From positions 105,011,125 through 105,075,124 of the forward strand of contig OX465581.1 in assembly GCA_950022655.1 (NCBI GenBank): 64,000 bases of DNA, in the 5' to 3' direction. The DNA comes from Alentia gelatinosa (taxonomy: Eukaryota > Annelida > Polychaeta > Phyllodocida > Polynoidae). Position 1 is the first letter of the stretch. Every line of letters begins with the position of its first letter. Positions 33,101-46,400 of the stretch are shown piece after piece. The position numbers were made by a program, and so were the translations under genes. The notes beneath the pieces were generated by a model. It was not told where the DNA came from and did not search any database. It saw only the letters and a program-made list of their open reading frames with translations.

Positions 33101-36100
33101 AACCACGGCTCGGAAGGCCACTTGGGTATGACGAGAAGTCTGGTTCAGCACTCCATCCATAGTACCATGAAAGCATCTGTGGCTTCTGCCTGTGGGTCAT
33201 ACTCTTACCATATATATACCTATCAGAGTGGGAATTCCATGCCGATAGAAACATATCCACAGTAGGCCAGTCCCATTTTGCCTTAATTGAACCTACAATT
33301 AAAGCTCCTAATGCCCATTGTAAATTCTCATCCATTGGCCAATAATGTATTTGTAAACATGTTTCATGTTCCATCATTACAATAAGTAGAGCCCTGCGTC
33401 TACAAATAATTTGACCCTCTTATAACTGCAATATAATTTGAATTACCATAGTGCCAACTGCACAGCCCTCAATTCCAATACATTAATATGTAATAGTTCC
33501 TCTCCTAAATCCCAGGGTTCTCTTTGGCTCCTTACTCTCAGAAACATGTGCGACACATGTCTTTTGGCCATGGTCACTGCAGGCTCTGTCCTTCTCTGTT
33601 CTATCATCATATCTATCTGATCCTTCAACTTTTTATTCTTATATTCACAAGATACCAAGTCCGGGACATCATTTTGAACAGGCAATGAAATTAAATCAAT
33701 CATCGGACCTCTAAACCGATCTGATAGGCATTTGTCAGCTGTTGTTTACTTTCAATTGATCGTCCATCTAGCGACCCCTCCCGCTAAATAGAAATCTGTT
33801 ATATAACAATGAGTCATTAGATACTCACTTACTCAGAGATTTACTGTCTCTTATTGGCTAAGACCGTCTTAAGACAAAAGTGTGCTATAGACAAGATATC
33901 TTAGAGGATCTTTGATATATCTTGGGCTGAGACGACTTAGGGGCGTCATAGCTGTCTTTTAGTCAAGATTATCTGGAGCTATCTTAGCTCAAATTGGCTC
34001 CAAAACGGTCTCAGCCCAAGACAAGGTTGGAGGTGTCCTAGAGGTGTCTTAGAGGTATCTTATGGCCATGTGACCACATGAGAACAAGAAAGCAAGATGC
34101 TCCTGTCACTCAACAGTCCTCTGTCACCAGTCCGCACTCACCAGTCCGCACTCACCAGTCCGCACTCAACAGTCAGCACTCAACAGTCCGCACTCAACAA
34201 TCCGCACTCAACACTCCACACCTGCACCGAACCCACACCACACCAACAACCACCCCTGCACCCACCGCCACACCCATCCCCACACCCACACCTACAACCA
34301 CACCCACAACCACACCCACGTCCACAACCACACCCACCCCTGCACCCACATCCACAACCACACCCACAACCACAACCACAACCACAACCACACCCACAAC
34401 CACACCCACATCCACAACCACACCCACCCCTGCACCAACCCCACACCCATCGCCACACCCACAACCACATCCACACCCACACCCATCCCCACACCCACAT
34501 CCACACCCACACCCACACCCACACCCACAACCACAACCACACCCACAACCACAACCACACCTACAACCACACCCACGTCACAACCACACCCAGAACCACA
34601 TCCACACCCACACCCATCCCCACACCCACCACCACAACCACACCCACAACCACAACCACAACCACACCCACAACCACACCCACACCTACAACCACACCCA
34701 CACCCACACCCTCACCCAAAACCACCCACAACCACACCCACACCCTCAACCACAACTACACCCACAAACACAAACACACCCACACCCACAACTACAACCA
34801 CAACCACATCTACAGCCAAAACCACACCCACAACCACACCCACACCCACACCCACAACCACAACCACACCCACAACCACACCCACAACCACACCCATAGC
34901 CACACCCACAACCACAAACACAACCACACCCACAACTACAACCACAACCACATCTACAGCCAAAACCACACCCACAACCACACCCACACCCACAGCCACA
35001 CCCACACCCACAATCACAATCACAACCACAACCAGAGCCACAACCACAACCACAACCACATCTACACCCACAAACACAACCACATCTACAGCCAAAACCA
35101 CAGCCAAAACCACAACCACAACCACACCCACAACCACACCCACAACCACACCACAACAAAATTCTTTTCACCTTTTCTAGGTGAAAGTGATGTGCTAGCA
35201 CCGGGGTTTGAACACCCTACCTCCAGCACAATTGCCGGATGCCTTACCTATGTCTCCACAGAGTTGGGTGATGCAATACACTCCTGAGACCCCAATATAA
35301 CTTGATATGACTGTACCCAGTGCTGGAGCTGGTATCCGGCAAGAGTAGAATTATAGAATCTAAGATAGTTCTATATTTGTCTCAAGATCTACCGTGGCGC
35401 ACCAAGACCTTGTCTATAGGACAGCGGCCATCTTTTGTCTTGAAAAAATGTCTTAGATTCTTTAGGATATCTTCGCAGATCTCAGCCCAAGACTGTCTTG
35501 ACTAAAAAACAGGGCCCTGGTCTTGCTCTGCCTCTGGCCTGCAGATCCTTTAAACACATGTACTTTTCCTGCTGAACTGTATCCCCCTGTTAAGGGCACC
35601 GGTAGTCCCACGTTTCTGATACTGGCCCTGTCCCTGGCTCCGGCATCGTCCCCCTCCCTGGTCCTAGCCTTGTCTTTTGTTTCCCCTCTGGTACTGTGCC
35701 TTGCCTTTCACGTGCTTACTAGGCTGCTAGAAAGCTCCCTTCACAGTTCTTCCTTTCACAAATTCTTTCATTCTTGTTATGTCCTCCTCAAGAATAGACA
35801 CAAGTGTTGACTTGAAGCTGTGTGTGCTGCCGTTCTTAGTCAGCACCATCCCCGAACCCTTGATATAAAGCTTAAGGCTCAGTCGTCTGAGAGTATTAGT
35901 TTTGCAAGAGACTCAATCAACTACCTTCAGTGTAGTGGTCACATTTTCAACCACAACTGACAGGGAAATATTACCCTCTTCCTCAACAATTTCCAATAGC
36001 TTTATGAGTGTCCTTGCAGCAAACTGCGGGGCCCCCTGGACTGAGCTTAGCATCCCGCCGAGTTGCCCTGTCCTGCAAACTATTGGGAAATCTCTGGGTT

Positions 36101-39100
36101 GAGCCATGGGTTAGTCAGAACCTCTAAGTTCTTTGGTGAGGCCAGTCATCATAAACCTGTAACACACTGTCTTTCAGTAAAGGGTTATTCCTGATCACAT
36201 CCACAATCCGTTACATGGACTCACCGACTTTGTTCGTCCTAGCATCTTCCTCAATTATTCAACCTTGTTTAGGAGTGTGCTCAAGTCTCTCTATTGTACC
36301 AGTCCCTGGGCCTGAGCAACTCTAGATTGCTTTGGCGGCATTCCCTGACTGACTCCTCACTCAAAGATATGTCATAGGCCCAGTTCCTCTGTCTAACTGG
36401 GGTAGGGGAAATAAACTGGGAAACTTTCAAATCTGAATGCCCATCAGAGTTCAGGCAATGATACCTTCCTCGTCATCCTGTGGGGGAGATTTGTTTGCAA
36501 ACTTGGGAATAAATGATATTGACAGCTGGAGTCTCCAGGGGGCTGTTTCACTAGGAGCTAGACATCTCGCTGTTTGTAACCATGGCAGCAAAGCGGCAGT
36601 TTGCGTTTCATTAGTAGATGCACTCAAGCGTGAACAGCACTTGGGACATGAGCGGCACCAACAGTGGCAGATCCCCTTCATCAGTCAAGTGGCTCTCGCT
36701 GTTACTGCCACTGTGGCGCCACTGTAAGTGAGATGGTCGACCCTCTCGTTGGTTACGTATATAGAAAGCCTTCCCTTTAGATTAAGCAATGAAATTTTTA
36801 CACAAGTAAGGGATACATATAACCTATAATTGTATCAAATATGAAGAAAAACAGCCGTCCGGTTCCGAAGATATCGGCGTTTGAATTTTGTCATAGCAAA
36901 TACTGCTCTGTGTCGAGCACTTCCCGCCGGCCTCTAGGGGGAGACAAAAAGAACAGCCGAAACCCTGCCGCACTACGGAGGGAGTGAAAAAGAACAGCGA
37001 CCAACAGAGCAGATGTTTGCAATGACGAAATTCAAACGCTGATATCTTCACAACGGCCGTTTTCCTTCATATTTGGGACGATTATAGGTTATATGTATAC
37101 CTCACTAGTATTAAAGTTTCATCGCTTAATTCCCATGGGAAGAGGTGAAATTCCACGTTATCCCGGCCCATCGACGAATAAATTTGAACGTCAAACGCAT
37201 GTGCATAGCGAGACCTGTGCCAACAGTGAGAGTTGGTCTCACCTCAACAGCGAGACCACTGATGAAACGAGAATTCCGGATTGACTCTGTTGCTGCCACT
37301 GTTGCTGCCACTGTTGCGGTCTCACCCCTCACTTTCACCCCTCTATTAGTGAAACAGCTCCCTGATCTGCCCTGCCACGTGCCTATGTTTTACTCCTAGA
37401 CCTCTTTTTCAGGCCCCATTTATGCCATGCAGTTTGTCTCAACTTGAGTCTTAGCGTTACTGCTAGTGGTTCTTCTCGTGCTATTAGAATATCTGTCAAG
37501 TCTTATATATGGACACTAGATGCTGTGGTAAAAAGATCTGATTGATCTTCCGAAACACAGGAATGAGTATTTTCCTCAATATATATTCCTGCAGTCAATA
37601 TAGCACCTACTAAGAGCCCATCAGAACAATCTTTACCATCTGCCTCCACAGAGTGACAGGAGTAAGTGTCTGCTCTGTTCCACTTCATTGCGCAATGTCT
37701 GTGACACCATATAGACATTGGGGTTGTCTAGTTTCGTGACAACACAAGTAGCTGCCCTTAGGAAAAGACAGACCCCAAACATAAGAATTAGACCAATCTA
37801 CACATCATGGACCTGTTTCACTAGTTTCATGACAAAAGTGTTAGACAGACATGAAAAGCGGCACCAACAGTGCAAGTAAGAACGAACAAAACGAAGTCTA
37901 ATGTCTAGTGCTTATGAAACCGGACACACCATCTAGACATCTCACGAAACTAGTGAAACAGGTCCCAGGCATTACTTCACACATCCCGTGTTAAGGAACC
38001 GTTTAAGAAACAAGAGGTATAATAAAGATTGTATACCTAATAGCTCAGAGTCTTTTTTTGTGTCAGTAGGCTTGTCATAGCAAATATTGCATCTCTTTAG
38101 ACTTACCGAAAACATTCCAAACCAACCTACGTGGTAAAGCACATAGGGTAGCACTTTCTCACCCCACTGGAACAGACTAATCTAGTTTCGGGAAGTGCCG
38201 AGCAAGATGGAGAACCGGCGGACTGCTACTTAAATAAGAATGATGTGTAGTATCACATGATCAAATAATAGAATATGGCCTAGACAAAAAATTGCCTACC
38301 CCCTGGAGTTATTTATACCAGTCCCAAGTACCCGCCCCGACCAACAGGGCTGTGCCACAGACCCCGTCTTTAAAGGGTTAACAAGAAGATTTTTGGTGGC
38401 TAGGCTTTATGTCTTCATTCATTTGAAAACAAATTTGTAGTTCTCAGCGCGGCTCAGTGGAAGCGGTCGCTAGGTGCCATGTAGGCCCCGTGTGGTACTT
38501 TTGTAAGACATTAATATATATTTTTCTCTATTTCGTTCTTCGGTGCTTCTTACTTCGGCGCTGTTCCGTCTGCAACTTGTTATGTTACTTGTTATCTCGT
38601 GCACACCTGCTTACGAATAAGTGCTCACTGGTTTCCTGGGTGAAATAAATGGCCTTTTGATCTGTTGATATGCACGTCATCTGACTCTTTGTATCCAGTC
38701 TGCTCTATATATCATTATGCATCCAGGAAATTCGGCTGGTGGGTGGAAGCATGCCCTCTCGGGGCCGCCTCGAGGTATACCACAGCTCGCAATGGGGAAC
38801 GGTTTGTGACGATGACTTCGGCAGCAATGACGCAAGGGCAGTATGCCGTTTGCTGGGACATGTATCTGGGTCGGTGAGAAATAGTGCCGCTTCGGTCGGC
38901 ACAGGTCAGATTTGGATAGACCAGGTGAGATATTTCGAATTATCTGTTAAATGTGAAAGCAAACCTGGTACCTTACACTTAGAAAATATTATAATATTAG
39001 ATTGTTGTCCAGATGTACGATCTTCTATGACGAAACGACAAAGATGCAGTTAGAGAAGGGATTATTCATGTTAATCACCAAACTATCTTTATTTGATTAC

Positions 39101-40329
39101 CGGTATATAGGTTCCATTATGGCATGACATGTCGTTTGATATTCTTGGAATAAAATTGCAACAAGTTCGTGATAACTCACATTTGTTGCTGCCATTGATC
39201 ATGTTGTTAGTTATGCTTACGATCTGACTGTCAATGGCCAACGACAATATCTTTGCAATGCCAAAATCTGGTATTATATCCATATAAGAGGAATTGCTGT
39301 TGCGAATTAATTAAATCAATACCGATTTAACCGTTTGGTTTGTCTTTCCTTATTTAGATAGAATGTCCATCAACAATAGGCGACATTGATGAATGTCGGC
39401 ATAACGGTTGGGGACGCCATGACTGCAGCCATTCAGAGGATGTTCGTCTAGAATGTACAGGTATGTCCCCGGACACATCAGGGTGTCTTTACCTCACCGC
39501 GATATTCTCTCAATAAAAATGACATCTCACATCAATAACAGGACAGTATTGAGTATGTACAACCTCATTCAAGAAATCTGATATACCTCTGAGCAGTTAA
39601 CACTGGCTGGTGGTTATACATGCACGTCACCATTCCGAAGTACATCCACTCTGTGTCTTGGACCAATCACCACTTGGCGATATATTTCTCAATTTCTCAC
39701 CGAGATATTGGCTCGTTGGCTATCCACATTATCTTTCCTTCTTCAAAATTCTTAAGACAAATTGATTGGCTGATGGTGATTTTGTGAGGTAATATTGGAA
39801 TGGTATAGAGGGTAGTAATAAGGTAAAAAAAAAAAGTGGGAGTGGGGAAGGTGCAGGGTAGGGGTTTGAACCCTCCTCTCCCCACCTTATTCTGCTTTGA
39901 TTTGCTTGTAGAATAGCCCTTTCACGTCATCATACGTTATATCCCTTATATCATGTAGAAATTGCATAATCAGTTAATTATGAGAAGTAATCTGTTAAGA
40001 AATCCTTACAGGAACTAGTTCATAATGCTTACCACGTATGTGGTACCGACCACACCTTGAGACTTATTTCTCGATGGTCATATGTACATGTGCGTGTATT
40101 CAATACCTGATTGTAACCGTGGTTTGATGTAGGATTATAGGGCTCTACAAATATAGAAAGAGCCCACTCATAACATGGTAGAATGACAGCCATTCTAACT
40201 TCTACTATAATAAATTTTAATCAGAATACATTTGATGCAATAGTCATATCATCTGTATGTCCAAACTATATATGAATTTCCTCATATTCTTTGAGCATAT
40301 TCAGACCATATTCGACATAATGCAGTCCA

Positions 40330-40422
<93 letters not shown>

Positions 40423-43400
40423 CATACATTATCTCACCCCTGATTTTCCCCATTGACTTAATATTGGAAACACGTACTCGATGCCCATGGAGTATTGTTA
40501 AAAAGGCCTGCTAATCCTTTGGCATCGGGATATATCTGATCAATAATTTCAACGCGTATTTTTGACGTACGAAGTCAGTGAGCCAGTTTCCAACTCCCAT
40601 TGGGTATGTGCTTTTTCTACGTTACATTTCGCAGTATACAAGACATGTTGCATGTTAGGTTTATAGTAAAAATTGAATTCCATGATATAAGGAATATAAT
40701 TAGAAAGCCCACAGAGTCACAATACCTGTTGGCCTACGCTTATTGGAAGCAAGCATAAAACATAATTGTCCAAGGTTTATTATCATGAACGATGAAGCTG
40801 CTACAACTAATTTTCTATCTGTTTGTCTATGTTACGAGTATACGGAAGAACACTAAAACTCCCATGGCTGATTGTGCTTTGTATGGCTTTACGTTACCTT
40901 GAATTTAAAAAAAAATCGTTTCCTCTGCTAAGTCTATGGAAAAAAACGCAAGGGGTGAGATAAAATATGTTTCTTCAACCCTGCACCTTGCTATTATAGT
41001 TTCTATATATTGTTTTCACAGGTCCCTGTGTACCAAACCCATGTCAAAATGCTGGATCCTGTGTCCATTTTCAATCCAGCCAGTACATGTGTATCTGCCC
41101 CGCAGCGTACTCAGGTCGCCGGTGTGAAATAGGTAATTATCACCTACAAGTATAATGAAGTTATCCAAAACCTGGCAGCATTCAAATTCCATAGCACATT
41201 ATTATCGTTTGTTCTCAGTTGTTAAAAAAATTATATGACTTCATCAAGGTTTTGTCATTTACATTTCAACAATACAGTGATTTTTATATCTGATGAGCGT
41301 AGGACACGCCCATACGCTAGAACCCTGCTTAAGGGGTCATCTTCCCAATTCAGATAATCAGTAGTGTGTTGCCCTCACACCGCCCTATAATACAGTAGAA
41401 CCCCGCCTAACGGACCCCCCGCGTAAGCGGTCACCCAACATAAGGATGTTCCCTTAACCGGAGTTAGACTAAACACTTTAAATAGAGAGAACAATTTCCA
41501 TTCCGAGCAAATTGTCTGTTAACGGGTTCCCTCTTTATGCAAGGTTTACACTGGGGGCCACGGTGGCCACGGTGGCAACCACAACAGCCAGAGCAGTCAA
41601 TGGCACTTACAGCGGAGTCTATAGTCTCGTTTCATAAGTTGTATCGTGGTTGAGGTGGTCATTCCATTCACTATGCCAGCATGGTGAACGAGACATTTAA
41701 TAAATCTATATCTAATTATTGATTCAATTATTCCTCGTGTTTTTCCTCACATTCCAGTTTTTATTTGACATCCATTTGTGCATTATTGACTGAGTTATGG
41801 TGCCAACACTGCAGCTCTCGCTTGTAAGACATGAAAGTGGTAGCCTAGGGTCGAGCGGCACAGTGGCATACCGACCAAGTAGTGCAGTGACTGCAGCTCT
41901 TGGTTCGACTAGAATAATGGTTCTCACAAAGGAGTTGATCCCTAGAGAAACATGAAATTCAAGATATGGTTTTAAAAATTTGTGTGGAGCATGTTTTTCT
42001 TTATCTAAATATGTTTTAACATCTGATAAAATATGTTTTAAAATTGTTGTTTTGATCAATTGTTGTTTTGAATTGTGCTTTGGTCCAAAGTGCCGCTCGC
42101 TGTTGTCATCCTTTCCTATTGAAATACGAAGTGCCGCTATTTGGTTAGTGAGACCAACAACGAGAGTATTTTCAACTAATGAAATAGCTACCATGGTCGC
42201 CTGGGCCTCCAAGGCCCAGTGTGAACCAAGCATATGTGGGGTATCCCGGAAGCGGGGGTTCACTGTATATATTTGGTACATGGAAAGGTTATATAAACTT
42301 TCAGCGTGTTGTACCTTCTGATTCTTCACTAACTGCATGTTGATATTATTTTATTTTCCTTATTTTACTAAAAAGAAAAGTACACTAGTAATTTACTATT
42401 GCAGGTTTTCATTGTAGGATTGATCAATCTATGTAGACAATTCATTTCAATTGTAGCATTGGTGACTACAACTGCAGTATCCTTTCATTGCTACCCGTAA
42501 GGGTTGTACAGACGTATCACTGTATTCATAAACCCTATGTTAGTAATAAGTATATAAAGGATTTGCTAATGTAAAATATACTTTTAACGAATTGTGCAAT
42601 TGCTTCAAAATAGAAAAAAGCATGTTATAAAGTTCTTAGCCAAGACAAACTTAGAACAACTACTTTAATGTGATAAAAAGTGGCTTTCCTTTCTTTTCTA
42701 AAAGAGCTTAGCTCTTTTATTTTCAGAAGATAGGTTGTTCAATTACATCATAATTTCTTTTTTTTAAACCACTTCTATTGGATACTATTGGATACATTGG
42801 CTCTGCTGGATCACTATGTAATCATTGTAATGATGTTAATGATGTTTCGATTGGTGATCCTAATAATATGTGCATAATTTATACAGTAACGCGGGTGCTC
42901 CAGCAGCCCGATGGTAGTACTGCTGATCCGTTGCCTTGGAAACCATCTCCATAGAGACGCTGGTAGCCGGTGAGCTGCTGGCAGGAGAAATGATAATAAA
43001 GCTTCAGTATGAACTCAGCAGTGAGAGGTGTTGGTCTTGTTCCTTGAGTAGGCTCGTGCTTGCTTATAGCGGGGACTTTACATTGGCGATCTTGCCAGGA
43101 TCTGTTTACCAGAGACAAGACACTAGTAAAGTCTCCGACTAAAGAGACATCATGGCAGATCAACAGCCTGACGACGACGCAGATAGATTAAGGATGGATT
43201 TGGATGTCAATAGGGAAACGAGAGACAATCTCAAGATGTATTCCAAATCCATAGGACGATGCAACGGGGTGAACAAAGAAAATCTGCGCGAGTGGCTAGA
43301 AGCGGTGGGATATACTAAGCGAATGACGGGTGCGAGCCAAACGCTAGTGATACAGATGGTCGGGTACCTGGCTCAGGGTGGATTGGCCACGTTTATCGAG

Positions 43401-46400
43401 ACAACGCTCAGCAGTTGGAACGAAGAAGACATTTCCTGGGAAAAGCTGGAAGAAGAAATATCGAAAACATATCTCGGAGAGGATGAGAAGAAATACCTAC
43501 GCCTCAAAGTAGACAGGATGGCTCAGTTGGAAGGCGAGTCTGTGAGGGATTATGGAGTACGGTTTTCGGAAGCGGTACGCATAGCGTACGAAGAAGACCA
43601 GTTGAGCGAAATCCTGAATAAGGAAAGAGTGATTGACGCTTTCATCGACGGACTGTCAGACCGTTTGGTTCAGTCCAATGCGGATATGCAAAATCCTACA
43701 TCGCTCAAAGAAGCTGTGAAATTCGCTTGTCGTGCGAGTAAGGCGACCGAAAGACGAGGGAGGAGATCTAAGACAGAAGAAGAGAATGCCATGGCTGCGG
43801 CGAGTGAGTCTGGAAATAAAAACAAGAACAAAGACGGTGACGGGGGAAAGCCTAAGGACCCAATGAATGAACTGTGTCATCTTATGAAATCGCTACAACA
43901 AACCCTCAAAAGTGTAGATAAGAGAATCGAAGGGAAGGAAAATATGGCGGCAGTTGGGGCACCGACACCAACGAAGACGGAGGATAAGAATATGGCCGGG
44001 ATTGGAAACAATCAGAGCCCCGCCAACGTCACGGATCCCGCGACCCGTCAGCCACAAGGAGGAACCTCGGCTCCGATAGTGTATCAATTCAATGCGCCAG
44101 TGACCAGAGGACGAGGACGGGGGCGAGGTCGTGGGAGAGGACGAGGTAGAGGAAACGGCTATCGAGGAAATCAAAACAACGGAAATGGATCGGGACGAGG
44201 GCCGAGAGGACCGTGTTTCACCTGCGGGAACTACGGACACTTTGCCCGGGATTGTCATGTCTACCAAGATAACACCCAGGGAGGGATGGAAACTTTCCAG
44301 GAATTCCAACCTGAGGAATCGGCATTCTATTCGGGAAACTGAGTGGTGCGCCGGACGGCAGAGTGAATATCCGAATGGACGTCGGGGAAAAAGAATATAT
44401 CGCTCTAGCCGATTCTGGCGCATGTCGATCGATGATGAAATGCTCGGTGGTTGAGGAACTGTGTGGGAAAAACGTAAAGGAAATGGACCTGGTGCAGGGT
44501 GAGCGTTTGAAATCTCTATCTGGACATGTCATTGATACTGAGGGGGTATGCATGATCAATCTGTTGGGTGAATCCATCCCTTTTTATGTGGTGAAAGAAA
44601 TGGGACATGATATGCTGTTAGGCATTGATGCGTTGGGTATATTAGGCGCACACATCGATTGCAGAAACAAAACCATAACGTTGAAAGATAGAGAATATAA
44701 ATGGGGACCAGAAAACGGGGGAGAACGCTATGTTGAAGGTATTTTGAACGAGTTAGATGAGTGGCGCTTGAGATTCCCAGAGGTTTTCTCGGGAAAGATC
44801 GATCCGCATTTTAGGAGAAAGGGGGTACAAATGACAATAGATACAGCCGGTCACGACCCGGTCCATCAGAAACCATACAGGGTACCGTTGCAGAAACGCA
44901 GAATGGTTGAAGAAGAAATAAGGGGGCTCCTACAGAAAGACATAATCAGGCCCAGTCAGAGTCCATGGTCCTCACCCGTCCTTTTAGTGCCGAAATCCGA
45001 TGGGTCAGTCAGGTGTGTGGTAGATTATAGAAAAGTTAACGATATAAGCAAAAAGGATGCCCACCCTATGCCCCAGGTGCTTGATATATTTGACCAACTC
45101 CATGGATCCAAAATGTTCTCGACCATTGATCTAAAATCGGCCTATTGGCAAATCCCAATCGATCCGAAGAGTAGGGAGAAAACGGCTATGGCTACACATA
45201 TGGGTCTTTTTGAATGGAATGTCATGCCTTTCGGTTTAGCAAACAGTGGCGCGGTCTGGCAGAGATATATTAATTCAGTGCTGTCACCTTTGATTTCAAA
45301 ATCGGTATTGGTATATCTGGACGATATAATTGTATTTTCCAAAGATGAGGCCGAACACACCCGACATTTGGAAGAAGTAATGACATTGCTAGCGCGAAAC
45401 CATTTGACAGCGAACCCTGATAAGTGTACTTTTCGACGGACGGAGATCAAACTGTTAGGGTACATTGTGAGCACCGAAGGCGTATCGCCCGATCCCGAGA
45501 AAACGAAGGCAATAAGGGAAATGCCGCCGCCACAATGTATCAAAGACGTTAGGTCGTTTCTGGGGATGGCGAACTATTACCGCATGTGCGTAAAGGGATT
45601 CTCCGAAATAGCCGCGCCACTAGTGGGATTGACAAAGAAGAACGCTCATTTCCGATGGGGGGTGCAAGAAGAAAATGCGTGGAATGCACTCAAAAACGAG
45701 TTAATTTCGGACAAAGTAATGGCGTTCCCGGACCTAAACAGACCGTTCATTCTATACACCGATGCCAGTGATTATTGTGTTGGGGGGATCCTAACTCAGA
45801 AAGATGGGAAGGGAGTGGAAAGACCCATACAGTATTTATCCAAAACCCTATCCGAGGTACAGTCGAGATGGGCAGTTATCGAGAAAGAAGCCTATGCAGT
45901 GGTTTGGGCACTAGAGAAATTCAAACCGTATATTTGGGGATCCATTCTATCCATCGTAACTGATCACCGTCCCCTCGTTAATTTATTCAAGACAAAGATC
46001 AATAATTCCAAGATCCAAAGGTGGGCCATTACGTTGGCAGAATATGGGGCGCCAATAGAATACCGAAAGGGAAGCCAAAATGTAAGAGCCGATATGTTAT
46101 CGAGACCGCCGAGACAGAGGGATAGATTGCAGGGTGCAGTGATGTGGGATTTCTGGAAACACAGCAAATTGAGTCCTACAGAGGTCGAGAAGGGACAGGT
46201 GAGAATGCGAGAGCGAAAGTGGGCCGAACAGGGTAGAGGACGGTTTGTAATACACAACAGGATAGTATATTCATTAGGGAAGAAAGGGGGAAATGACGAT
46301 AAACCAAGGTTGGTGGTGCCCAGATCCCTGACGGAAGAGGTAATCGTTCAGGCCCACGAAGAAGTGGGACACATGGGAGTTGAAAAAACCATGAAACGAT

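Larger units (their letters stand above)
30148..38726 (+). other. Intron 1 of the SRCR/EGF gene, repeat-filled
   Basis: Holds a 16-bp poly-C run (31241-31256), a DIRS-type relic (33090-33710), minisatellite and satellite arrays (34112-35158), a large foldback (36536-37364), and a small MITE (37809-37965). From 30.4 to 33.0 kb many short open frames occur on both strands with no recognised product. Confidence 0.5.

Noticed and set aside
34078..35287. Long His/Pro/Thr-rich and, on the other strand, Gly/Val/Cys/Trp-rich open frames
   Set aside because: They are products of a stop-free hexamer satellite open in all frames; no start context, splice sites, or domain.
35900..36110. Minus-strand frame with a protein-like composition (about 64 residues)
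   Set aside because: It reads smoothly but I recognise no domain, splice partner, or promoter, so it is not called.
42700..42722. Short palindrome AAAAGAGCTTAGCTCTTTT
   Set aside because: Perfect but under 20 bp and without other context, so it is likely chance.
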